This document shows positions 37,139 through 47,742 of a DNA stretch of 64,000 nucleotides, in pieces (position 1 is the first letter of the stretch; the number at the start of each line of letters is the position of its first letter). The translations under genes were made by a program, and so were the position numbers. The stretch spans positions 124,001 through 188,000 of the forward strand of contig AZLU01000020.1 of assembly GCA_002224055.1 (NCBI GenBank). The letters run 5' to 3'. The notes under the pieces were generated by a model, which searched no databases, was not told where the DNA came from, and saw only the letters and a program-made list of their open reading frames with translations. This DNA comes from Pezizomycotina sp. ARF18. Taxonomy: Eukaryota > Ascomycota.

Positions 37139-38036
37139 TTATCTGAGGTTCCAGATCTTCATCTTCCTGACCTGCATACCGGCACCCATAGCCGTCGCAG
37201 TCTGGTCGTTGGGCGGTCCAGGGTAATCACCGCCCACGGCGACGTCGAGGATCATCGTGAAAGGTGTGTAGACAGCGTTCTGCCAGTAACCTCTCGCGAC
37301 GGCGTCAGAGACACCCCTGTTGGTCAGCGAGGCACCTGTGACGAAACAGTCTTCTGGCCGTTGACCATGAAGGTAATGGACTCGGTCTTCCAGTTACCGG
37401 TGGTCCTGTCGATGACCATAGCGTAAGTGTTCCACTGGCCGCGCTTGTGAACGCCGTTCAGCTGGGTCGTCAAACCGCTAGGTTCATTGCAGGCCCACCG
37501 GGTTGACGCCGCAGTGGAGACCCGCGGTAGCCTGCTGGAGCGGCTTCCCGTTGATGACCTCGAGGATGTCGAACTCGCCATGGGCGGGCCAGCTCCAGAC
37601 ATCAGCCAATGAACCGGCGCCGAAGCCCACCACGAGGCCCAGATCCCCTGCTGATTTTGCGTCGCGGGGAGCTGGATGTCGGCCTGGACCCACAGCTGCT
37701 CGCCGTCGGCGCACTGCGCGGTCTTCTTGGCTTCGAGCCTGGCGGAGGTCCAGCTGCCGTCGGCGGCCGCTGGGCATGATTACAAAGCGTTGCCCGCCGG
37801 GATGACGTTCATGAGATCGCAAGTGTCGTTCTCGATCTGGTTCGTGCCCCAGTTTTGCGGCCGTCGGGTAGCCGTGGCCAAGGTCGCACTTCCAGTTGCT
37901 CATGTCGTTGAAGTCGTCCTGGAAAGTGATTACCCACGACTTTGCCTTACCCGCGCGGGCAGAAAGGCCGGGGGCATCGCGGCAGCCTGGAGCGCGGCAA
38001 GCGCCAGGGTAAAAGAGACCGTGGAGAAATGCTTTA
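37139..38036 (-). CDS. Secreted GH16 endo-beta-1,3(4)-glucanase-like protein
   Basis: Glycoside hydrolase family 16 enzymes cut beta-1,3/1,4-glucans of fungal or plant walls. The N-terminus reads as a signal peptide (HFSTVSFTLALAALQAAA). It is followed by SWVITFQDDFNDMSNWKCD, ARLEAKKTAQCADGEQLWVQ, LPATQNQQGIWASWW, and the catalytic motif HGEFDILEVING (nucleophile and acid/base Glu flanking FDIL, about 37560-37595). Next come CNEPSGLTTQLNGVHKRGQW, NTYAMVIDRTTGNWKTESI, TFMVNGQKTV and the C-terminal VGGDYPGPPNDQTA with MQVRKMKIWNLR, stop TAA at 37139-37141. No in-frame ATG precedes the signal peptide; a base lost just before HFST would explain this. About 300 residues, apparently intronless, with several one-base breaks. 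A TATA box lies about 200 nt upstream. Confidence 0.85.
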
Positions 38037-38232
38037 GGAAAAAGAGGGAGAGAAAAAAAAGGAAAGGCAAGAATGAATGAATTAGTGGGTATACCTATTG
38101 AAAGAGAACGGCTATGGATGAAGATCCAAAAATGAAGGGACGTCCACGAGAGACTAGTTGACTGCTAGAGACTACTGCTTCGGACCGAGCTGAAACGAAT
38201 GATGATCTTCTCATATTTGGGGGATACACATG

Positions 38233-38240
38233 CTTTTATA
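38233..38240 (-). promoter_or_regulatory. TATA box of the GH16 gene
   Basis: TATAAAAG on the minus strand, about 200 nt upstream of the inferred start near 38036. Confidence 0.45.
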
Positions 38241-40160
38241 TCTTCGTTACCCCTCGGTGCCGACCGGGATGTTTCGATAGAAGCGATTGATGGAAGGAGC
38301 GCAAGCTACAAGCTTTGGTGCGCCGGCAATTGAGCAAGGTGGACACATTGTGTGCTCGTTGAGAGCGAAACACCTTTTAGCTTCCGGCCAACGTGACGTT
38401 CAACGCCTTACCGCGCTGGATTATTGTTTAAGATGATGGAGATTTCTTGCGCCGCTGTGACCTTCCAGTTCTGCCGAGCTGTCAATTGAAAGCGGGTACC
38501 TTACATCCCAGATGTGGAAGGATTCTTCTGGTTTAATATCGTGAGCATGGTTTTTGCTACCTTCCTAATTGCTTTAGCGGAACAGAACAGATTTCAATAT
38601 TTAGGAAATTTAGAAGATATTTGGTTCTATTAAGCAAAAAATCTAGCAGCTTGAAAGTATTACTGATCAAGATACTCGATCAATTACTAGTTACAATTGA
38701 AGACAAGTCTTCTCTAGTGTTTTCTCGAACGTTTTAGTATCCAATTCCGTAAAGATTCCTCTACCGCGCGGCGTTTAAATTCTGCGCTCGTTTGATATAT
38801 TTACGCTTGGAAATACATATGCATATATGACTGAATAGAGCTTTACAAGATCCGGTTTCAGAGGAGCTAACCAGAGAGAACCAGTCTTCAAGCGTTAGCC
38901 GACAGCTTAAGCTTGTAGATACAATCGGTTAGAAGATTGCAAGAACGCCTGTCGAGCGCACGACAATCGCGAGCGTTGTTGTATCGAATTCAACAGCGCA
39001 TCGGTCTATTATTCGACGCCACCGCCTAATCGGGGTCGTCTAACCGACGGCCTTCCTTCGAGGCTTCCAGCATGCGATGCGTCACACAATGCCTGCCGGA
39101 TTTTTGAGAAAGCCCGTCAGGGTCTGGTCGATGACTCTAGCTAACTCCAGCGTTGTTGACTGCCCACCTTCCGTTCTACACAGCAGTTACACCGATTTTC
39201 AATTCTTCTGCACAGAGCCGAAATCAGGTGGCGAGATACCAAGCATTTGAATTCTAGAAGATAAGGAACAGGCCAGTTCATTAAGTTAATGGCGGGTCAT
39301 TTTCCCTCTTGGAAACCTTGGTAGAGGGGCTTTTTGACGAGCTCGAGTTGATAAGACCATGTTTATGAGTCAAGGTCAGAGCTTCACGTTCTTTGATTCA
39401 AATTGGAAAATTCTTTCCCCCATTTCTCCTCTTAACTTATAACCAGAGCGACGGTAAGTATGAGAGAATTCTCTACTTTATGAAACTCGAGCTTCCTTGC
39501 AATTCGAAGAGTTATATTAAAAATTACTGTTTATATATCCTAGGCATAAGTTGGATTAGGGAAAGCGGGTATTATAATCCTTAGTATATATCCCCTTATC
39601 AACTTGAACGCGGTTGAAGTTCTCTTGAGTTGCCTTTCCCTTGTTATCTCCGTGGGTCAAGAAAAACAGACAAGGTTTGGTAACTCCATCCGCGTCGAGA
39701 AAAACCAAAGGAAAACGTTGAGCAAAATGAGACCAGATCTTTAAATATATAAAAGAAGTAGAGACTTAATATAGGATCATGATTATCACCCTTTGTTCCC
39801 TCTCATGATGATAATTCTTTGATCGGGCAAGGACTGGTTACTCAGCCTCGTGATTACGCGCGCAAGAAAGAAGTGACCGTGCCAAGGTGTGAACGGTCAT
39901 GACACGAAATTGGGAATATTTCAGATATATCATATATAAGCCTATAATATATGATACCAGATCGCGACGCGAGTTGAGACGGAAGGTACTAGAAGAGAAA
40001 AAAAAAAAAGAAAAAAAAAAAAAGAAAAAAAAAAAAAAAAAACCGCAAAAGCGCTTGAGAGGACAGCGTATTATACACGGCAGAAGCGTTCCGAACAAAT
40101 AAGCTGCCTTGCAGATGTGCCCCGAGGATCTCCTGCGAGCGAGTGCCCGGATAAAATAGA

Positions 40161-40184
40161 AACCAGAAACCAGAAACCAGAAAC
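40161..40184. repeat. Tandem 7-bp repeat (ACCAGAA)
   Basis: Three and a bit copies of ACCAGAA, intergenic. Confidence 0.8.
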
Positions 40185-40197
40185 GCAAAACCCCACG

Positions 40198-40218
40198 TTG
40201 TTGTTGTTGTTGTTGTTG
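40198..40218. repeat. TTG microsatellite
   Basis: Seven consecutive TTG units in an intergenic stretch. Confidence 0.85.
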
Positions 40219-41195
40219 GAGAAGAAAAAGAAGAAAAAACGCACCACTACTATTACTATTATTACCTTATATATCCTTGTCGGTCGATTCGCCCAAAAGG
40301 TGATATGATCTTCTGGATGATCCTCGTTAGAACGAGAGGGAACCCGCTTTTTTCAATTCTTTCTTTCTTCTTTATAATTTACAAAACGAATACGATTTTC
40401 AATATATCCGCAACAGCAGCCTACAAGGACTCGACGAGAGTTCCAGGCCCCTATTTTTGGCGAGGAACGCTACGGCAAAGTGAGTAAGTGGAGGTCGTTC
40501 AAGGGGAAACTAATATTGCGAAGAGACTGGAGACTCCAGCTAGCAAACAGACTAATTGTCTGATCTTTTGGTCTAACCAATAAAGACGAGTACCCTATTA
40601 TATCAGCTGAGTCAAAAAGGAATTGTTTCGAACAATCTATACCTCTCATGCTCTAATGGGAAATTTATTTCGTCCGTTGGCAATACGGAGAAATACGAAA
40701 AAAAAAAAAAAAAAAAAACTATTAAGATGAAAGCGGAGTACATTATAAAGTAAGAAGAGAAATTCCGCAATATCCTGTTTCTACTTTTCCGCGTTTCAAA
40801 CAACAACCTGTGTTCGAACTTCGGGAAGACAACCTTGTCAACCAACTTTCTTCTCCCACGAATCGGTTAATCAGGGACAGAAGTTGTATATCTCGAGCCT
40901 TTTTTCTATCTCTAGTAATCCGCTCAGTCTACAGCAAGCCAAAAAAAAAAAAAAAAAAAACGAAAGAACTACTCATTAGTATACTATGTATATTTCTACT
41001 TTTTGCTGAGCCAGAAATCGCGCCCTGCATCCGTTAACCGGAATATCGCCCCAAACTTGGAAAGGCTAGCCCGTATTTTTTTTTTTTTTTTTATACTTTT
41101 TGTGGCTTTTCAAGACCTTGGGGAGGGAGATCCCCACCAAGCCCAGGGCCAATATCATAAGATTCATAACGGCTCTGGTAAATATATAGATACGA

Positions 41196-41215
41196 TGTGT
41201 GTGTGTGTGTGTGTG
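41196..41215. repeat. TG microsatellite
   Basis: Ten TG units, intergenic. A similar GT tract occurs at 49573-49592. Confidence 0.85.
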
Positions 41216-42130
41216 GAGCCCTCTTGAGACTTAAGAGTCAAGACCTCTTTTTAGCGGGTATTTTGAAATTATCAATCAAGCAAAAACAAGCAGAAGAAAG
41301 AAAAACCCAAAGTCTTGAGTCCTGATACTATGGTTTTAAAATATAACGGACGGGCGGAAAGTAGTGTTAGAGGGTCATCAGCTCACCAGGGATGTTCCCC
41401 CCATTGGCTAAAAGTCCACGTTCTACCGTATTATTACGATATCGTGCTGCAAATGATAGTGTCGGGCACTCACTCCGTATTGTGCACTTTTCTTTCCTTT
41501 TCTTCAACAACCTTTGTCCGCCGTTCTCGACGCATTGCCTAAATTCGTTCCAGGTTAGCGAGGGGGGAAGAAAACCACTAAGAAACCTATACATTAAAGT
41601 ATATACACTAAAGTACATATCCAAGAAGAGATAATAAAGGATCCCCCTACAAGCGAGGCAGGAACAGGCAGTTGTAACTTGTCAGTGTTGCAGAAAAGAA
41701 ATGAAAAAAGCCCAATTTTTTCTTTCTTTTTTTCCTTTTCCCACTCCATGTATTATCTCCCGCAAGCGGGTCTGCCCGTGAGTATATTGCCCTCTTTATT
41801 TAAGAAAGTGAAATCCGTATATTACCGTGGCAATGCCCACGAAATTGTCCCAAAAAATTTCCTTGATCGATAGATTGTAATCGGTAAATTAAAGAAGAAA
41901 GAGAATCAAATTTTACGACGATAGAAACTTCCATGCCATATTTTACAATAAGAAGTTGTATATAACTTTCGAAAATTTCTCCATGCGCAGGGAACGGTTG
42001 AAGATATAAATACTTTATATATACTGTTATCGTTTATTGTTATATATCAATATAACCACGGGAAGCCCTCCTTCGCTTCTTCTCGACTAGAAGGGGGAGG
42101 AAACGGTCGGGACCGCGGAGAACGACGATT

Positions 42131-43509
42131 ATGGATTTGTTCTACAGGCCTCTGCTGAGCGTTCATTCCATCGACGGCAGAGACTCGACACAGTATCAGC
42201 GACACAAGAGAAAAATGGCCACCATCCGTCGGAATACCGAGGGATCTTTCCTTCGAGAACATCGTTAACGGCGAACTTTGCTTCGTAAGTCTTTTCTAAT
42301 CTCTACATTTTTTACCCTTTTTGGCTGGATACATTTCTTCAGTACGATGGATGTATATCGATAAAGGGTCGGCCCCTTTTTTATAGTGCTTTGTCGCATT
42401 CTTGATGATTGCGGTCGGCTAATAAATTCTCTCTGGGAATACTAGCCATGCCGATTACGAGACTTCATGAATTACCTTAGATTCGTAGAACACAGCGTTG
42501 AAAACCTGAAATTCTATTTATGGTGGAAAGATTATTCGAAACGGTTTGAGGCGTTACCATTAAAGGATCGGATGATGAGTCCAGTACACGTGGAGGATAG
42601 CACGAACAGTAAAGGAGGAATTATGTCAAAGTACGGCGCGGTATCTGTTCAAAACCCATCGGATCCTAGGGCCAGGCAGCCTTTTCGAGCAGAAGTCGGT
42701 CGGATTTGTTCGCTCTTCATATTACCGGGTCGCCATTAGAATTAAACCTGTCGACGAGAGACCGCAACTTGACGTTACAGGCGCTCAACCATACGACCCA
42801 TCCTTCGGCGTTCCTGCGAGCTCTACGGTCGGCTGATGAATCGATGCGCTTCCAATCGCATCCCAACTTCGTATTACGCCTCATGGAAGCGTCGGACCCT
42901 GAAAGGGTATCGTTCGGTCGTGCGATAGGGATAATCCTCGTGTTACTCGGCGTCGCGATTTCTTTCACGCTCGTATTCTCGCATGCGGCGCGATTCGCGC
43001 GACTCATACCAGCAACGATCGTCGGAGCAGGCGCTATCTTAATCGTAAACTCGCGGCGGACGATCTGCCTCCGCCTTTTCCCGTCCGTGCAACGGAATCT
43101 TAACGTTTGGGACGACCCCGAAGATTTCGCCGTCGATATGGCCCCGAGCTGTTGTCGCGAACACGGTGCCGCTACGACGTCGCTCGACTGCCTCGAGAAG
43201 CAGCAAACAACCACGACGCTTTCCGACGCGATCCAGGTTCGGTCGAACGGGCTGCTTGCGAACTTTGACCACTTTTTGGGTTTAACTCATCACGATAAAG
43301 AAAGTCGACCTCCATCGCCACAGTCAGAGGACTTGTTCGGACACGAGTCATTTCTCAAGCGGACGCTCACGCTCAAGAAGCGGATCCGGGACGAGGAGGA
43401 CATGCAGGTGCACCACGTCATGCTGTTCCAGCATGCTTCAGTCTTTCTCTCGGCAATACTGTTCGTTTGCCTGATGACATTCCCGCTTCCCCGATTCGGC
43501 TACTTTTGA
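42131..43509 (+). CDS. RGS-domain membrane protein
   Basis: RGS domains speed GTP hydrolysis by G-alpha subunits. The start at 42131 gives MDLFYRPLLSVHSIDGRDS; after a frame change comes IPRDLSFENIVNGELCF. A GTAAGT-donor intron (about 42285-42448) ends before PCRLRDFMNYLRFVEHSVEN, then LKFYLWWKDYSKRFEALP, the clearest RGS segment. RARQPFRAEV and SPLELNLSTRDRN follow, with NHTTHPSAFLRAL closing the domain; one T is missing near 42732. Two membrane helices follow (GIILVLLGVAISFTLVF and LIPATIVGAGAILIV), then a charged loop, and a final helix near the end (ASVFLSAILFVCLMTFPL), stop near 43507. The N-terminal RGS plus C-terminal helices recall the Rax1-like group of fungal RGS proteins, but I cannot fix the subgroup. 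Likely a membrane-bound brake on heterotrimeric G-protein signalling. Confidence 0.78.
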
Positions 43510-44784
43510 TGAAGTCACACTTCCATCGATAAGATACACTTTTTCTTGTTCTTTCTCCATCTCTCATTTTTAGGGGCTTTACAATAGGTGCTACTTGCAT
43601 TTGCGCGCTGATCGACACGGGGTTATGTCGAATTGCGTTCGGAGTTTTCGGTTTCTTGCGGTTTCACATACATCCTGGTTTCTTTCTATTTATTTTTCTA
43701 TATTGTTCAATATATTAATGATTTGGGGTTTTTTTTATTCGAAACAAAAAGCATCATTAAGTTATTGGGAGGTAGGATTTTTTTTTTCTATACTATACTT
43801 TTCTTTCATCTTTTTCCAGCTGCATTACACATTCACGATACTCCTAACAAACACCCTTATAAGAATACATCTTATAACTTTATCAGTACACTTTCTGTAC
43901 GTATATATATTAACTAAACTATAATTAGAATGGAGAGTTGATCGAGGCGAGCATACAGAAACAATGTCAGTGTGGATATATTGCGATGTTTCACGTAATA
44001 CTTAGATAATAGATCTACGCGTATCATTTTCACAGGGCTCATACCTTCCATCGGGGATAATTTAAGCCTATTCTATATTATAATATTCTATTATAAATCA
44101 ATTATAGGGTATAATAAGGGAGACTTAACGCTATAATATAGCGCAACCCATTTTCTATTTTTTTATAACAAGGGCTCGGTGTTTCATAGATAGCACCTAT
44201 AGCTGGAATACATTATACACGGTTTATACCACTCGAGAATAATTCCCACCGACTTCATACCTTTCGCACGGCCGAAAGAGACGGTATGTCACGAGAATGC
44301 TGATATATCGAGTATCGCTCGGACGCTAAAGTATGGCCCTCTCGAGGACGACTACCGGAACTCCGGTGTGGGTTTCAAAGAACTATATCAGAAAATACGA
44401 TTAGTGAACGCTCCACTAGAAGATTCCACCTATTACCAGCAAAAATTTATCCGTTGAAATCATGTTCAAACGTACCCTATACGTCAAAATAAGCATCTCG
44501 CGATGGATACGAGGGTAGCACTCGAGTGTAGTGAAACCAATTCTGTTCGTATGATTCAGCTAGTAAGATTCCTGAAGCTACTAGAGCTGTACCATCTTCT
44601 CCGGTGTGATTATCCCCACATATATTAGTGGCTAATTGAGGATTATTTAACGTATCTCAATTGTAGTAGAGTAAACATTGCGTTATTGCGTGCTGGAAAG
44701 AGGGCAATTATAGATACTTAAGTATGAACTATCTTGACAACATCGATTAGACTCTATATATAACTAGCTACTTACCCTGGTGTC

Positions 44785-44792
44785 TATATAAG
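44785..44792 (+). promoter_or_regulatory. TATA box of the SDR gene
   Basis: TATATAAG about 250 nt upstream of the ATG at 45041. Orientation fits. Confidence 0.45.
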
Positions 44793-44966
44793 AGAGACCT
44801 TTCATCCTCTCAAAAGTTTAGATTCTGAACATCCAGCATCAATGTAAAAGCTGTCCACTACAATACCATCGAGAACAGTAAAGTCGTCTTTCCAACAACG
44901 TCAACACCAACCCTTTATTAAATTTCAATTTCACGCGCCTGTCGGACTCGAACTATCAACCTCACT

Positions 44967-45033
44967 CTAACCTAGATTTGATATTTAACCTAACCCCAAC
45001 CCTAAACCTAGCCCAAACCCATCCTTAACCCTT
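44967..45033. repeat. Degenerate telomere-like (CCCTAA-type) tract
   Basis: Repeated variants of CCCTAA/CCTAAC (CTAACCTAG, AACCTAACCCC, AACCCTAAACC, TTAACCC) run up to the SDR start codon. They resemble the vertebrate/fungal telomere repeat but are irregular. Either an interstitial relic or telobox-like promoter/leader elements. Confidence 0.5.
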
Positions 45034-45040
45034 AAAAAAA

Positions 45041-45925
45041 ATGTCTACCTTCCCAAGCGTAACAAAGACCTGGCACAACGACACCTACCCTGCCATCAAC
45101 CCGTCCGTCCGGAGCTATCAGCCAAGGGCAAGACCGTAGTCGTAACTGGCGGTGGCGCAGGCATCGGCGCAAAGATCGCTGAGTCGTTCGCGCAAGCCGG
45201 CGCGACCGAAATCGGCATATTCGGGCGCCGTGAGAACCTGCTACAAGCCACTAAGAAAGCCATAGAGTCCAAGTTTCCCTCGGCGCAAGTATACACAGCC
45301 AACGCAGACGCGACCAATGAGCAGCAAGTCAACAGGGCGTTCGAGCACTTCACGTCGAAGTTCAAGAGCGGGAAGATCGACTACCTGATCAGCAACGCTG
45401 GTTATCTTCCGGAAATGAAACGCGTGAAGGACGCTGACATGACCGACTGGTGGAAGGGTTCGAAATCAACGCCCTGGTAGCTTCATCGTCACCAGAGCCT
45501 TCCTCAAGCACGCTGCGAGCGAAGGCGCAGTCCTGGTCAACGTGTCTACGGGGGCGGCGCACGCTCCGCCGTTCCCCATGATGAGTTCCTATGCCAGCAG
45601 CAAGCTCGCCGGCATCAAATTCTTCGAGATCGTGCAGGCGAAAACCCGAACATCCGCGTCGTGAGCATTTCCCCCGGCGTTGTGAAGGAGAGCGAGATGG
45701 GCACGAAAGCCGTGAACGCCGGCGTGGACCTCCCGCCCGATACCATCGACCTCGCTGGGCATTTTACTGTGTGGTGCGCTAGTCCCGAGGCTGAGTTCCT
45801 CAAGGGCAAGTTCCTCTGGAGCAACTGGGACGTTGATGAGCTGCTGGAGAAGAAAGGCAAGATCGCTGACCTGTCGCTTAACTCTGGCCTGAACGGCTGG
45901 GTCCTGCGCTCGAGGTTGTATAAGT
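45041..45925 (+). CDS. Short-chain dehydrogenase/reductase
   Basis: NAD(P)-dependent oxidoreductase of the classical SDR family, cytosolic. The start at 45041 gives MSTFPSVTKTWHNDTYPAI. After a one-base break comes LSAKGKTVVVTGGGAGIG (nucleotide-binding TGxxxGIG), then AQAGATEIGIFGRRE, VYTANADATNEQQV, DYLISNAGYLP (NAG motif), FEINALGSFIVTRAFL, LVNVSTGAAHAP with the catalytic Ser region, and SSYASSKLAGIK with the catalytic YxxxK (about 45585-45610). NIRVVSISPGVV follows, and the C-terminal SPEAEFLKGKFLWSNWDVDE block is common in fungal SDRs. The family usually ends soon after GLNGW (about 45900); the open frame runs on to 46161, so the stop is uncertain. Substrate unknown. No intron seen. Confidence 0.85.
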
Positions 45926-46270
45926 CATTTTTCAAGAGATATAAAATGAGGACCGGGCATCAAGTAGGAGTTATTGGAGATAGCGTTTGTTCGATCTATT
46001 TGCCGGTGGTTTCGGATAGGAAGCCAGATGTGTTATGGTCAACTGACCTACTGTCGCTATTTTCTCACGTTGCATTTGCTCCCGCATGTAGAAGTAGTAC
46101 TCTAAACAGTCTTTTAGATAGCAATAGAATCATAAGTCTTTCGATCGATAAAATTGATTAATTCCTCTCTTTTTGATAGTGCAAGCAATACTGATGGTAA
46201 TAAATAAACTAGCTTAGAATAGATCCATATTTAATCATTCCTTTGGTATAAACTCGAAGTCTACCTGCAC

Positions 46271-47311
46271 CTAATTTGGGTCCACGAGTTCAAACTTCTG
46301 TTCTTGACGACCCTGGTCACGGTTCAGGTTATGTCTCTGCTTATGGAGATATTTCTCGAACCGGCGTCCATCTTTGGCTTCAGCCGTAAGTTTGAACATC
46401 TTCTCAGGGTCCGTCGTCGGGTTACTCTTATCCAGCTTTGTGGAATTTCTCACGCCGGTGCGCGGCAAGTCAACCCCCTTAGTCTTCCGGTTCGTCTTTG
46501 CGAATTTCAAACCGTTGCGCTTCAACTCCCTCTCGTAGCCAGCCTTCCGCGTATCTTGAACTCCCTATCGAACACGTCCAACCGCCGACCCTCGACCCAG
46601 ACGAGATCTCGGAGCAGAGCTTGCCCGGCACGATCTTCAAACGCGGGCGCCGGGCCGGCGTTTATATTTATATCCGCTAGCTGTCGCAGGTAATACCTTA
46701 GCCGCTGCGCGCACGTGCGCCTCCACTCCTTCGCTGGACCGTTCGCGCGGACGTCGTTCGATATTTCCAACTTGAGAGTAGGTATACAGACGAGTTCCCC
46801 GATCGGTCGCGTGAAGAAGTTTTTCATCCTCGCAAAGTGCGCCTTGTAAGTCTCTATCGCTTCGCTCCGTTCCTCGGCGTCGTCGCCACCGCGGGCCGTC
46901 CTTATCCCCTAGGGATCCGACGGTAGGTATCGAGTAACGCCTCCATACTCTTGATCCACGCCACGTTCTCGTAATGCTCCTGTAGCATGGATGCGCGGTC
47001 TGCAGTGATGTCGTCCGTTCTTACCGTGCTGTCGCAAGGGTCTTGAGTACTACTGTACTTGTTCAGGATTGCGGTAGTAGCTGCGACGAGACCGGCCAGC
47101 TTCGTATCGATGGCTGCGTGGGCTTCCCTGTTGACCTGGTTCTCGTTTATTCCGAAAGAATCGTGGATGAAGCCCCATCCCTGTGCCCCCGCAGCGCGCT
47201 TTGGTCGATTGTTGGACACGTCGGACCGAGACATAGGTTGCCCGCGATCGCTGGCAGCGGCAAGGCTGCGAGGAGCGTTGTGAAAATCAACGTAAGATTA
47301 AGAGCGAGCAT
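46271..47311 (-). CDS. Secreted protein of unknown family, tandem paralogue A
   Basis: Not a family I recognise. The start at 47311 gives a clean signal peptide (MLALNLTLIFTTLLAALPLP then AIAG), followed by NLCLGPTC. After a frame change: WGFIHDSFGINENQ, AAIDTKLAGLVAATTAILNK, then a Cys-containing loop, RASMLQEHYENVAWIKSMEA and LLDTYRRIP. The second part has MKNFFTRPIGELVCIPTLKL, EWRRTCAQRLRYYLRQLADI, LRDLVWVEGRRLDVFDREF and a basic C-terminus KAGYERELKRNGLKFAKTNR, ending QKFELVDPN. The middle aligns with its upstream neighbour at 47743-49051 (shared AIL-KY, D-RA-L and Y-LEY/ERELKRNGLKF-like segments), so the two are a tandem duplication. Predicted mostly helical with few Cys. Two or three frame changes occur. 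An effector, a surface protein or an enzyme fold are all open. Confidence 0.55.
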
Positions 47312-47742
47312 ATTGATTGAACGCAGTGAGATATCTAGCTTGATCGCCGGAGGCGTAGGAGAAGATCACTCAATTCTAAGTATAAGAGGCGAGAGCCATG
47401 ATCTGCGAAGGAGCAGCTGTCCTTTATCTACTACTCTTGCGCATACAGATTGTAAACGATTCTTGTTTAAGTCAATGCGACTGCTAATTTTTTTTTTTTC
47501 CCCTTTTCTTTCAAGATCTCGGCATCATGGAACTGTAGCTCCAGTGCTCGCGCTGCCAGTGAGGGGGAAAAAATGTCTCAATATCACTCGCTCCCCATAC
47601 TGTTTGACTTCATTTGCTACGAATTGCACCGTTTGTTTAATTACCCAAAGTCAATATGGTTACAGAGGTCATCCTAATTCTAGCTTAGTTATATAAATCA
47701 TGACGATTGAGAGGCCATGCTCATGCATCGTTCAAATTCCTA

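Larger units (their letters stand above)
38241..42130. other. Gene-poor, simple-repeat-rich stretch (about 3.9 kb)
   Basis: No frame carries a family motif. It holds A-rich tracts at about 40002-40042, 40697-40718 and 40942-40960, a T-tract near 41078-41094, a 7-bp tandem repeat at 40161-40184, a TTG repeat at 40198-40218 and a TG repeat at 41196-41215. Lys-rich frames here are readings of poly-A. Confidence 0.55.
43510..45040. other. Intergenic, promoter side of the SDR gene
   Basis: AT-rich. Frames at 43595-43924 are Phe/Tyr-rich readings of T-rich DNA. It contains a TATA box at 44785-44792 and a degenerate telomere-like tract at 44967-45033. Confidence 0.55.

Noticed and set aside
44967-45033. 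True chromosome end
   Set aside because: The repeats are irregular, short and flanked by ordinary sequence on both sides.
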